Positions 53,359 through 63,579 of a stretch of DNA of 64,000 nucleotides are shown in pieces. The notes beneath the pieces are model-generated. The model did no database searches and was not told the DNA's origin. It was given only the letters and a program-made list of their open reading frames with translations. Source of the DNA: Symbiotaphrina buchneri (Eukaryota > Ascomycota > Symbiotaphrinales > Symbiotaphrinaceae); the NCBI GenBank assembly GCA_001599915.1, contig BCIG01000031.1:248001-312000 (forward strand), given 5' to 3'. Numbering within the stretch: position 1 is the first letter of the stretch; every line of letters starts with the position of its first letter. The translations under genes were made by a program, and so were the position numbers.

Positions 53359-54597
53359 CTACTTCCCAAAGGAATATATCCTCTGGTACAACAACTCCTC
53401 CGCGTCCACCAGCTTCCACTTCACGATGTTACCTGCCACACGTGAGGGATCCCAATGAACATGGATGAACCTCTGCCGATATTGTTAGCTGCGTCTCGGT
53501 AATGCGACCTTGGACAGGGCAGGGAGACTTACACCTTGCTCCCGCAGACCATCCTCATCGTAGAGTTGGTCTGAAGACTGCAATCGCGACCCGTTAGCTT
53601 CTGATGAGCAACCACGTCATTAACACTTACTTCAACGCCATGCTCAATGCCGATCCAACGCGGCACGTACAACTGCTCGGTGATCAGATCGAAGCTCACC
53701 GCTTTGCCTTTGCCTTTGCCCTTCGCGTTCTTCTTCGGTACCCGAAGGCACGGCTTCAGAGTGGGCTCCGAAACCGACTTACGCTTCAGGTCCTCGAAAG
53801 GCGAGAGAGCATTGGCCTTGCTGCGCGGGAACAACAACCGACCACCTCCACAGACTGAACGTTCACGGTGCTTCATGGGCCTTGGCGCCACCGGAGTGAC
53901 GATTGTGAACGTGGAAGCTGGGGACACCGGCGAGGGAGACGGCGAAGCGGGTGGCTCTGGATTCATCGGACGAGGAGGCAGATCCCCTAACGGGCTCAGT
54001 AAGGATGGACGTCCCGCAGGGGTTATACTTACTAAGGATTTGCAGCCTCTCTTCTTCATCCAGCTCCCGCCTGCAGTCTCGAAGAATCTGCGCTGTCAGC
54101 TGAGCCATACGAGCACGTACAGCAACACGATCAATAGGGGGACGGGGCAAACGAGAGGACTTCGCTTCAAAAAGCTGACGGACAATGCAAACAGGCGGAC
54201 ATGACAAATGAGTGTGCAAGCGACGTGGGCAAGGGTTAACGACAGGCGAGGGTACAGATCGCTGGGCTGGACGGCGAAGCTCTGGTCTGACAAAGGAGCG
54301 ACGATGGGCGACGCGCTCTCTATCCGCCTCTCTGCTGGCAGCGATCCGTCGCTGACAGTTTCGAAGACGTTCGAGAGCGGCGCTTGCAATGACAGAGAAT
54401 ACAGGCGATGCAACAGTAGAAGGGGCAGGACCACGAGCACGGAGTATAGAACGAGGGGGTACAGGCGGTAACTCAGTCAAACGGCGTGAGGAGAAACCAC
54501 GTCCAATCAGAGAAACAGGAGGGCGAATTGAACGTGGGGGAGAGTGGACGTTAAAGCGCGTCACGCTGCAAAGGTGTGTGAAACGTACAGAGGGCAT
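53359..54597 (-). CDS. Arg-rich protein with possible PP1-docking motif, unknown
   Basis: Four exons (54033-54597, 53631-53986, 53533-53577, 53359-53472) give 359 aa. All introns have GTAAGT donors and the frames close cleanly. The N-terminal half is Arg/Ser/Pro-rich and probably disordered. The middle has a Lys/Gly run leading to KAVSFDL, which fits the RVxF protein-phosphatase-1 docking pattern. The C-terminal about 70 residues look folded and conserved: LYVPRWIGIEHGVE, then DQLYDEDGLREQG and FIHVHWDPSRVAGNIVKWKL. I do not know the family. A phosphatase regulator is one possibility; confidence in function is low while confidence in the gene is fair. Confidence 0.72.
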
Positions 54598-56438
54598 CGT
54601 GCTACAGGCAGGGTGGAATGGGGTGCGGATGGGGAGGGGTATCGGGTATTGGGGAAAGAAGAGAAGAAGAAGAAGCAAGCTGAAACTCGGAGGAGGACGC
54701 TGTTTAAATACTGCGAAGGGCTGCGAACAGACCTCCAGCGCGTTCGAAAAGGACTCTTTTTGTTGTTATAAAAAGCGGGCCATTGTTGGTTCACGGACTG
54801 CAACTTTTGGTGTTCTGATGAAAAGGGGAGGAGCGGTTAACGAGAGGTCATGGCTCGAGTCTTCGATCCTCTCCAGCAGCTGACCGCCAATAACCACTTT
54901 CAACGGGCCAAAAAAGGCCATCTTCAGCTGCATTTGGCATATGGACCATTGGACATCTGCACAATGGCTCGAAAAGTCTTGTATTGGGCACTATATAACC
55001 GTCTTAGAGGCCGAACGCGAAAAAGGGGCACAGCTCGCGCTCCTTCCAGATTCGAGATTTGGAGTCGCGATCCTTCGCGAACCAGGCTCGTCGCGGGCTT
55101 TGGAAAGGCGTTCCGCGTTGCCTAGGATACGGTCAATGGCGAGCGTCTGGATCAAGGTTCGGAGCGGTCAGAGAGCAGAGCACGGAGCACCCTTTCGCAA
55201 ACCAATATAATTAGGAAGGCAGTTGCTCGGGCACGCTTTCCAGTAGAACAATGAAACAGTAGTATCGTTGGCCGTGGTACATGAGGGGCGAGGCCCGTGT
55301 CAGTGAGGTTGGCAAAGGAGAACAGAATATAGAACCTTCGGTATACAAGTATAATGGAATTGAGATATTTGCCTGAAGGCCTGCCAGCATAATAGAAAAT
55401 GAGATATATGGCGGAACGCATGTCTTGAAAAAGAGTTGTTCATAGATATCATAAGAATAGTCGTCGAGAGCACCCAGGCTACCAATTATGGACTTAATTC
55501 CCATTACATCGTCATGCTGCCGGTGGTCTGGTGATTTATGGTCTTTCTCCTGCAAAAGACAGGTGCTTGGCATCATATAAAAAGGGGCTCGAGATGTAAC
55601 CTGAGAAAGTGCGTGCAGGGATCGATGATGTCGTAGAATAATCTAAGCATCTGAGCATAGAGCCTTGTACTACATCCTAAAAGAAAGCCGCAGTCCGCTC
55701 ATATATCATTTTGTTCTTAATAAGGGGATGAAGGGACGTCTTATTTAAGTTCTGGATCGCAGACTGGCAAGGGGTGGCCGGTAGCGTGCCGAGGCTGAAG
55801 TTGCCATCATCAATCTCCCGTCCCATGCACCTCCAGGTTGGTCATGCCTTACCTAGGTATGATATATGCCATCTAACGTTACTCTGCTCACACAACGTCA
55901 TGCAAATGCATGCAATTAATGAGCATGTCAGGGAGCTGGCCAGCATGAAGTGAGCCCTTGCTTTGGCGAGGTAACCAGTCCAGCAACTAAAAGATGCCAA
56001 AAACAGACTTACTGGGGATATGTCCATGATCCTTATAGGATCAAGTTAACTTCCGTTTATTGCCCCCTTTTCTGCCTCCGTGCATCAGACCCGTTGTGCT
56101 TCAAGCCATCATCGTGTAAGATACCATAACTGACAGCAGGGGGAACCGGCAACGTAGCTACTATCGACAGATTCAGGACATGGTGTTGCAGACATGGTCT
56201 CCATCGCAACTTCCTAGTTGAGGAAGACGTGATGCTGGTGGATGCCATCATAGCGACGGCTCGGCGAGCTGCATGAATTTATTATCGTGTCTTACGATCG
56301 AGACCACATGGTCTTAGTGCCTTTTTGTGTTACTTCTGATCGAATTTGTATATTTTCTTAACCACACCTTCTCTACTTCACGATCCGTTGAGCACACATC
56401 ATCCCGAAATAGTCAACCTACCAGACCTGCTCCGCAGG
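54598..56438. other. Long divergent intergenic region, no gene accepted
   Basis: 1.8 kb between two divergent genes. A TATA-like TATAAAA near 54767 precedes a 91-codon plus-strand frame with ATG at 54850, basic and without domain features; it could be a small gene, but I do not call it. The rest is AT-rich with short frames only. Confidence 0.45.
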
Positions 56439-57229
56439 ATGTGGACTCTCCTTATCCTCCTGACCATCATTTGGTCTTCGTCCCTCACTGCTACCCAGTC
56501 CATCCCCCTCATTCCGTTCTCTACACTTCCAGCTTGTGCGGCCGAGTGTACTCCGCTGACCACGGCGAATTCTGGCTGCGTTCCCCCCGTCGCTCCGGTC
56601 AATGGTCCCCACGTCTACCAATCATGTTTCTGCCAATCTCGATCTCTGGATAATCTTTACAATACCGCCTCAGGCCTTTGCGATGCTTCATGTCCAGCGG
56701 TCTCCGATCAGACGCAGATCTGGAATTGGTTCACTGGCTATTGCTCGGAGTTTGCGACATCCCGCGGTGGACAGGCCTCGCCAGCCTCGATCAACATCGT
56801 ATCGTCGATGACTGGAACCTCGACTGTCATTACACGAAGTTACAGTGGACCGACCCTAACTGCAAATGGTGCAAACAGTATTGGAGGCCCAGCTTCAAAG
56901 AAGCCCGAGAGTTGGTAAGTATCTTGAAGAGACGACGCGTATAGTCTGAAAGCTTACCAGTTCTCAGGTGGTCCACGCATTACAAGTGGGTGATTATGCT
57001 CATAGTCATCTTCATCGGCTTGGGCGTCCTTTCGGTAATCGGAGTCCTCGTACGGCGTCGGCATATCAAGCGTAGGGAAACTAAGAAAGCTGCAGCGTCA
57101 ATGGCCTTGGATGAGCAACTAAAACTGGAGATTGCAAAAGGCTTTCGATCTGCATATGGTCGAACTTCAACCAGATCCGGGCGGAAGGGTAGACTGATGC
57201 CCAATGTTTCGCTTCTACCTCCTTCTTAG
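56439..57229 (+). CDS. CFEM-like cysteine-rich single-pass membrane protein
   Basis: Two exons (56439-56914, 56968-57229; GTAAGT donor) give 245 aa. A signal peptide (MWTLLILLTIIWSSSLTATQ) is followed by eight cysteines in CFEM order: C-x3-C-x9-C-x15-C-x-C-x15-C-x3-C-x16-C. The spacing between the third and fourth Cys is longer than in the classical CFEM and the haem-linked Asp is not evident, so this is a CFEM-like rather than typical domain. A Ser/Thr-rich linker leads to a transmembrane helix (VIMLIVIFIGLGVLSVIGVL) and a basic cytoplasmic tail (RRRHIKRRETKK). The layout suggests a surface or wall-sensing protein; CFEM relatives take part in haem uptake and host or substrate contact. Confidence 0.78.
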
Positions 57230-58328
57230 ATACACCTGCGGAACGGGCCTGATGCTCACTGGTTGAGGATTTGGCTGTGAAGTTCCAAGGCAGGTTGGAG
57301 GATGCGCTGATGGAAAGGGTCATACCATGACCAGTCTTTGATTGGCAGAAGGCTACTGCTGGTCGAGCCTTTACTTATGCTGGATGATTGCTTGAACAAT
57401 CTATTGACCTGCACTGTAGGTACCAATTGATATTGTTCGCCTTGTCTTCTATCCTTTTGGAAAGTGAACATCATGGGTATAGTTGCATAAGATCAGCATG
57501 ATCGACTCTGGGAGCTTCCTCTCCCTGAGGCCTTTTACACTTGTCCTGAAACGTAAGTAGCCTTCACCGTAACCACGCTGGGGCAGATACAACCGCTCGC
57601 GGGTTATATTGCCTCCAATATGCAGTCTGTCAAAACCTCAGATCTAACCTGTCAAGCCACGTTCCAAGGTCATTAGGCCGGGTGCTGAGTATCCATTCAT
57701 TTGTGATCCTGGCCTTGTCTATATTGATTCAACTCAAGCCTGTCCAGGACCGAAATTCCACGATATCAAGCAAGGGCGTGGAATTCACCGTTACTGCGGT
57801 ACAACGGCTGTGAACGCCGTCAGAAGGGTACTTCTTGGGCAAGGACATCTTTGGGGTTTTGCTGCTACACCAGAGCACATGGGATCCAGCCCGGCAATCC
57901 TTGCATAGCTTCAAGAAATACTCCAAAGATACTGCTTCTCTGCCCCCGTGTATATAAAGCTTGGTACGTAGCGCCCTGGCTGCAGGACTCTCGCGTCTCA
58001 AACGTCACCTACTTCAGCTCGATTTCCAGTCTATACTTATTGCTTGTGTCGGCAACTGCTCACCATTTAACCCGGCTCTTGTCATATACTCTGCAATATT
58101 TTCGAGCTCTTACATCTTTCTCAATTCAATCCAGGGCGCTGATCTTATTACTACTTTCTCTACCGCAGCTATCTCTACCGCAGCTAAGTTCCAGCAACTT
58201 GACATCTGCTATTTGCTTGACCTCTTCGCTTCTTCAACTCTTTGGACATCCACCACCCACTTCCTCCTCGCCTGCCTACAGGGGACAGGTTACTGTCTCC
58301 TCACTAGTGTCTTCCTCTTCTGCTCAAA
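57230..58328. other. Intergenic region and 5' leader of the RRM-like gene
   Basis: 1.1 kb, CT-rich over the last 250 bp before the next start. No gene recognised. Confidence 0.5.
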
Positions 58329-60133
58329 ATGGCTTCTTTCAAACAATCTTCGGCCTCATTGCCGGCTCAAGCTCATCTTGAATACTACCACCGCTTTCTT
58401 CAGGCATATCCGTACCACGGCCAGCCTGCAACGGACCTCCACCGGCCACCATATTCCCAGCCCACGGCTATCAATCCTTACTATGCACTCACTGCCCCTC
58501 TACAGCGGCGTGTTGTCACTTTGGAACTCGAACTCGCCTGCGCAAAAGCCAACTATGCTGAAGCACAATCCAAGATCAACTATCTCGTCGATTCAGCCTC
58601 ATCTTTCTCTGGTCACTACAGTCCAATCTTGCCCGAAGGCGACTTGAGGAGTCTGGTGGCACGCTTGTCGGATCTCGAATGCGAAAATGCTCAACTCAAA
58701 GGGCAGCTCGATCAGAAAGTCCAGGGGAAATACTCTCAATCCCTATCTGGTACGACGGCCGCTGATGCCGTGAGCTTATTGGACTTGGATTCGGATGGCC
58801 TGGACTCTTCTTGGTTCTCGACACTCCAGCCGACGGACTCGGATACTTGCCGCCGATCATCACATATCCCGCAGGACAGCTTCGCCAGCCACTCCTCAGG
58901 CAATGGACCGACGAAGACAGGGAATGACGAGGAGCCAGTCTACGTCCGTTATTTCCCCGAGAAACATGATGGATCAGGCGCCCGCAACGGCGAGATAGAC
59001 ACCAAAGCTGCAAACAAGGAGGTCTGTATCCTCCTACCTTGCTTTAGAACCTTGGCTGATCCATGTCACTGTAGGCGCGGTTGCATAGCAATCGCACTCT
59101 CTTCTCTTACGAAAACAGTGGCGAAATTGGTGAACAACCCGTTCCTGACATTGCTGAATTCCGTAAGGCCATCTATGGCGGCCGTGAGACGTCATTCGTC
59201 ACGCCGAGACGCCTCGAGACCGGTAGAGGTCATTCTCACTGGCTGTCAGCGTCGAGATATGCAAGTTCCGCTACTCTATCAACGTCGACAGAATCGACAG
59301 AAACCTCGCCCGGTCTAGGCCTTGCTCTACGTCAAGAGAAGGGAGCAAGTCGAAGCATTCTCATAGCCGGCTTGCCGCTCAATACCACACTCAGTATCGT
59401 ATCGAACATTATCCGCGGTGGACTCATCGTTTCAGCCAGACTGCTGGATACCTTCAGCATTACTAGGGATAAATCACTCATGATCACCTTCTTCAAGGAT
59501 GGTGCGGCTCAAGCATATCTCGAATTCGTCAGAGAACATGGGATTCTGCAATTTCCAGCAAGGGCTTCCCTCATAGACACTCCAACTTGGTTGACCCCAG
59601 CAGATATCAGCAAGAAGATTTCCAGCACCTGTTCAAGCCGCTGTATCAGCATCGCCAAATTCCCACGGACAACCCACCGTGCCTGGGTTCAGGAAGACGT
59701 GCGCCCGTTTCCGGGCTGCCTCCTGGAGACGATCGAGTACATGAACCTAGATGCCGATGGCACGTTGGTTGTTCGCTTCATCAGCGTGAAATGCGCAATT
59801 GATGCGCGGGAGAAGTTGAAGTTGAAGACCAGGTATCAAGGCTTGAAGATAGCTTTCGCGAAGGATCCTTGCGACGGTCCCTTGGAGGAATTGTTGACAA
59901 CCAAGGTTGAGGCGGAAAGGGAGAAGCAGGCTGGGGAACTTTCCGGAAAGGAGACCATTGAAGACGTCGCTGCGGGGACTCCTGGCTCGGTGGCTCCAAG
60001 TCTAGCCAACGAGGAGGTCACGGCTAACAGCGCAGAAAGCAAAGAGGCCGTCACAGAAAAGGTCGTTTTGCACCCTGGGCAGACTATCAGTGCCTCTGAG
60101 GAGGTGGACCTTATCGACCTTTTCGACCTTTGA
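58329..60133 (+). CDS. Protein with two RRM-like domains, unknown role
   Basis: Two exons (58329-59021, 59075-60133; GTCTGT donor, phase 0) give 583 aa. The N-terminal third is Pro/Tyr/Gln-rich with a predicted coiled coil (VTLELELACAKANYAEAQSK). Two regions read like RNA-recognition motifs: one from SILIAGLPLNTTLSIVSNII to LMITFFKDGAAQAYLEF, the second from CISIAKFPRTTHRAW to GTLVVRFISVKCAIDAREKL. The RNP1/RNP2 aromatic residues are weak. The C-terminus is acidic and ends in EEVDLIDLFDL. The RRM pair suggests RNA binding, as in Mei2-type fungal regulators, but this is inference from pattern. Confidence 0.75.
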
Positions 60134-60499
60134 TCTGGAGCATTCATCGCGATATTGGTTCTTTTTCGAGGTTTTTCATTTTCTTGGCACTGCATTTGTT
60201 TATTCGCTTGCATCGTTTGTTTTCCTGATTGATCCTCAAAGCCTTCCCATGAAATAGACTCGGCGTGAATTTTTGGCATTGCGTGTCAATGGCATCCAAT
60301 TTTTATCATTTCCACATTCGTATTGTTTTTGGCGTCTCTGGAGGGGTGCGTACCGTATGCAATGCAGCTTCCAGGTTTGCGAAAGGACGGACCACTCAAG
60401 GCCTAAGGAGTGAATGGAGTGTCATATTCTGGCACTAAAGCTAATAGCTACAAGTCAAGTCCCATGCTCCCCCAACAAAGATGCGCCATCGTTCGAAAT
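60134..60499. other. Convergent 3' spacer, RRM-like gene / pam17
   Basis: 366 bp; probable 3' untranslated regions, no gene seen. Confidence 0.5.
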
Positions 60500-61440
60500 T
60501 CAGATAAGGAAACTCTGCTTTTTCCGGTTGTACGCTCGCTGATCCTTTAACCACTGCCGATAATCCTTCACGCTGCCGATCTTCTCACCGTAGTAGTCCG
60601 GCACGGGATTGGCGAATGATTGTGATGATGGGTCCACTCTGTAGCGCTTGATCCGGTTGTAGAATTCTCTTTCTTTCTATGGCCAGAGTCTTGCGTCAGC
60701 TACAGTTCGAGTGCACCGGGATGGAGAATTTCCAGGATGAGTTTGCCTCCATTGTCGCAGGGGAGGAAAGGAGCACTTACTGTAGCGATTTGGCCCTTAT
60801 ACCGCCGATAGATTAAGTTGAACACACCATTGCCTATGAAGGGCCCCAGCAACCAACCCACAGCACCAAAACCGAAAGTTATCAGCCCAAGCTGCATAAT
60901 GTCAGCAGAATTCTCAATGCGGTAGTTACCTCATCGTCGGAGATGACCTACCACCACGAAAGGATCCAATCCGAACAACTGTGTTCCCAACGCATCCAGA
61001 TCCTGTTGCGACAAGACGCCTACTCCGCCTGCGGTTGTAGCCACCGATGTCACCAGCGATGCGGCCAGGTTGTACCGTCTCCTCACTTTCCGCAAGCGCA
61101 GAAACTCATTCCAGGTAAGAGTATCACCGGAAGCCGGCGCCGCAGCGGGGCCTGTGGATGTGGAAGCAGACGACGCAGGACTCGCCGTGGTAGACGCCAT
61201 CCTCACAACGAGCTTTTGCGAGGGAGCCGACGCTGAGCGACTCAAGCACTTGAGGCCTCCCGCCGATGGGGCGGACGCATGTCGGCTGAAATGGCGCGCA
61301 GATGCCGGTCTGCTCGTGGACGGAGCGGGTTTATGGAGCGGCAGCGAGGAGGTTGTGTAGGTGCATGACGGGAGCAGGGATGGTTGCAGCCTGCTGGCCA
61401 GAAGCGAAGTCCGGAGCGAATATGTGGGCGAGCACAGCAT
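60500..61440 (-). CDS. pam17: Presequence translocase-associated motor subunit Pam17
   Basis: Inner-membrane protein that helps assemble the Pam16-Pam18 module of the TIM23 import motor. Exons 60952-61440, 60781-60891 and 60500-60676 give 258 aa. The N-terminal about 95 residues are rich in Ser, Arg and Pro ([18 protein letters not shown]), a mitochondrial presequence. The conserved [20 protein letters not shown] precedes two membrane segments ([37 protein letters not shown]). The family C-terminus is clear in [20 protein letters not shown] and [20 protein letters not shown]. The second intron, 104 nt, contains no conserved sequence. Confidence 0.95.
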
Positions 61441-61715
61441 ACTGGCGAAGTATGGCGGTTGCTGGAAGGTAGATGTGAGTAGTAGGTGCTTTGGCTGATG
61501 CTGAACTGTGGTGATGATCGTGAGGGTGCTGTCTCGGCTAGCCCGTTCGGGGCTTGGTGCCGTAGAATGGTCCTGAAGTTCTTGGTACGTCATCCGGTGT
61601 ATCTCATCCGACGGGGATTGAGCCCCTGAGCAGAGCGGGACAAAAATAGGGGCTTGGGCACTTAGACGACTTGCTGAAGGCATGAGTAAAAGGCAGAATT
61701 TTAATTGCTTCAAAG

Positions 61716-63306
61716 CTAATAGTCTGGCCAATCCTGATCGACCTCTTCCTTCCACGCCCTCAGGCCGCCCCTGATATCTCCTATAAACCGTTTTCCTCCA
61801 GCGTCGAGCCCAGCCTGTTTCAACTTTCGCACAGCAACTTGCGAGTCATTACCCAACCGACATACGACGTATATAGGAGCGTCATCTGGTAGATTTTCGG
61901 GCAGCCAGTCTGGTTTGGCATCTTTTGGGATCGCAGAACCATTCTGGATCTTGGAGAACGGGACATTGATATCGCCATCGATATGGCAGATGTTATGTTG
62001 GACCCGTTCCCGGGCATCTACGAGTAAATGTCGGCGTTCTTGTTCCTCGCGTTCTTTCTTATATGCTGTGGCAGTGATTCTTTCATCTGGTGATAGTAGG
62101 GTAACTGGCTTAGTGACTCCGCAAAATTGGACGTAGTCCAGGGATCCGGATGTAAGCGATTCGGGATGTATGGAAGCTTCGGAGGAGCAAGCAAGGCAAG
62201 CAGCCCTTCTGCTTCGCAGTCGAATGCTCCTGAATTGTGGTGAGCCGAAGGCAGAGAAAAGAAGCAATGTCGGACTTTCTGGTTTCTCATGATTGCCGGG
62301 CGTGTCCGGTGGCGTATGATTCCTCGCTCCTGCAACGATGACTTTGATGGCTTCTAGTGCCTGTAAGACTCCCATTACGCCAACTACAGGACCTAGTATC
62401 CCGCCCTCCCCACAGCTGACGACACTATCGGCAGGCGGGGGCTTTGGAAAAATGCACCTGTAGCACGGTCCACCAGCAGTATCTCCTCGAGGAAGCGGTG
62501 GATTGTTTAGAACCATAAGCTGACCCTCAGTCTTGAGGGCTGATGCAGACACCAGCGGTTTTCCTGAAAGTACCGCAGCATCTGAAATCAAATAACGGGA
62601 AGTAGGGTGATCCGTGCAGTCCAGTATGATATCGTAGCTTGAAAATATGTCCAATGCTGTTTCCGGGGAAAGTTGCTCAGGGTAAGCTAGATATTCGCAC
62701 CGAGGATTCAACCTTTCTGCCGGTCAGTTGGATTTAGAAGATCGAAGTATTCGAGGTCATACTCCTTCAGATACTGGATCGCACTGTCGACCTTCCGCAT
62801 CCCTACCTTCCCCGTGCTGTGCAAGATCTGTCGATGCAGATTAGAGATCTCGACTGTATCACCATCCACCAATCCGATCTTTCCAAAACCGGCTCCAGCT
62901 AAGTAAACCGCAGCGGGGCATCCAAGCCCACCAACGCCGACTACGAGGGCCGAGGAAGCACGAAGTTTCAGTTGCCCTGGGAATGAAATGAGGTAAAGGT
63001 CGACGTGATGAGACCCGGGCACAGACCATGCAGACCGATTTCAGGTATTATCAATTGACGCCCATAGCGTCTGTACTCCTCTGCAAGCAGCGGCCATCGT
63101 TGCCTTGGGTCTGGGAAACCTCCGAAGGACGTTCGCCGTGCATGTGAAATCGGGAGACGTGCACCGTCTTTCTCCGTCCCAAGCTTTTGCGCTTCCTTTT
63201 CAGCTTGTGAAAGCTCCGCCTTCAGTCCCACTAGTTGAGCCTCGAGCGAGGCAACTTGCGCGTTTAGGGAACTGATTTTGGAATTGAGGCCATTGAGTTC
63301 TGCCAT
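61716..63306 (-). CDS. uba4: Uba4/CnxF: E1-like sulfur-carrier activating enzyme with rhodanese domain
   Basis: Adenylates and thiolates the sulfur carriers Urm1 (tRNA U34 thiolation) and the MoaD-type subunit of molybdopterin synthase; called CnxF in Aspergillus, where it is needed for nitrate reductase cofactor. Exons 63027-63306, 62763-62976 and 61716-62712 give 496 aa. A short coiled coil ([19 protein letters not shown]) is followed by the ThiF/E1 domain with the nucleotide motif [18 protein letters not shown] and SNLHRQILH. Zinc cysteines are in CYRC and CLAC. The C-terminal rhodanese domain has its active Cys in [12 protein letters not shown]. In-frame ATGs at 63321, 63330 and 63372 could start longer forms. 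Three tandem GATA sites lie about 90 bp upstream. Divergent from slx9. Confidence 0.94.
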
Positions 63307-63579
63307 GGATGACGAAACCATGAACAGCATGTACCGTCTCGGGGGAGTAGCAATAAGCTTGACGGTAATCATTCGGCGAATTTCCACCTTTATCTTATCT
63401 TATCAGGTCAAATAATCCGGAGTTTTATTCAGGTGCCAGCAGACCTGCTTATTCAGCATTTCCCCACATGCCAATAGGAATAAGCGCAGTTTCAAATCTG
63501 AATCGCTGCTCTGCTGAATCACCCCCGCTCTTTCAATCTACATCCGAAATAAGACTGACCGTTTGTCCTGGTTACTCCC
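63307..63579. promoter_or_regulatory. Bidirectional promoter, uba4 / slx9
   Basis: A 273-bp shared upstream region. If a longer Uba4 form is used, its first part would begin inside this interval. Holds the GATA triplet. Confidence 0.5.
63391..63404. promoter_or_regulatory. Three tandem HGATAR sites
   Basis: TATC at 63391-63394, 63396-63399 and 63401-63404, reading in the uba4 direction as TGATAA, AGATAA and AGATAA at 5-bp spacing. HGATAR is the site of AreA-type GATA factors that control nitrogen use. Uba4/CnxF supplies the molybdenum cofactor of nitrate reductase, so nitrogen control would make sense. Confidence 0.55.

Noticed and set aside
53863-54032. Read-through of the first exon of the Arg-rich protein gene to a stop at 53863
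   Set aside because: A GTAAGT donor at 54032 and an acceptor at 53987 give a longer frame that continues through two further well-formed introns into a conserved-looking module.
54850-55125. A 91-codon plus-strand frame preceded by a TATA-like sequence
   Set aside because: Basic composition and overlapping open frames suggest chance. Without expression evidence I would not call it a gene.
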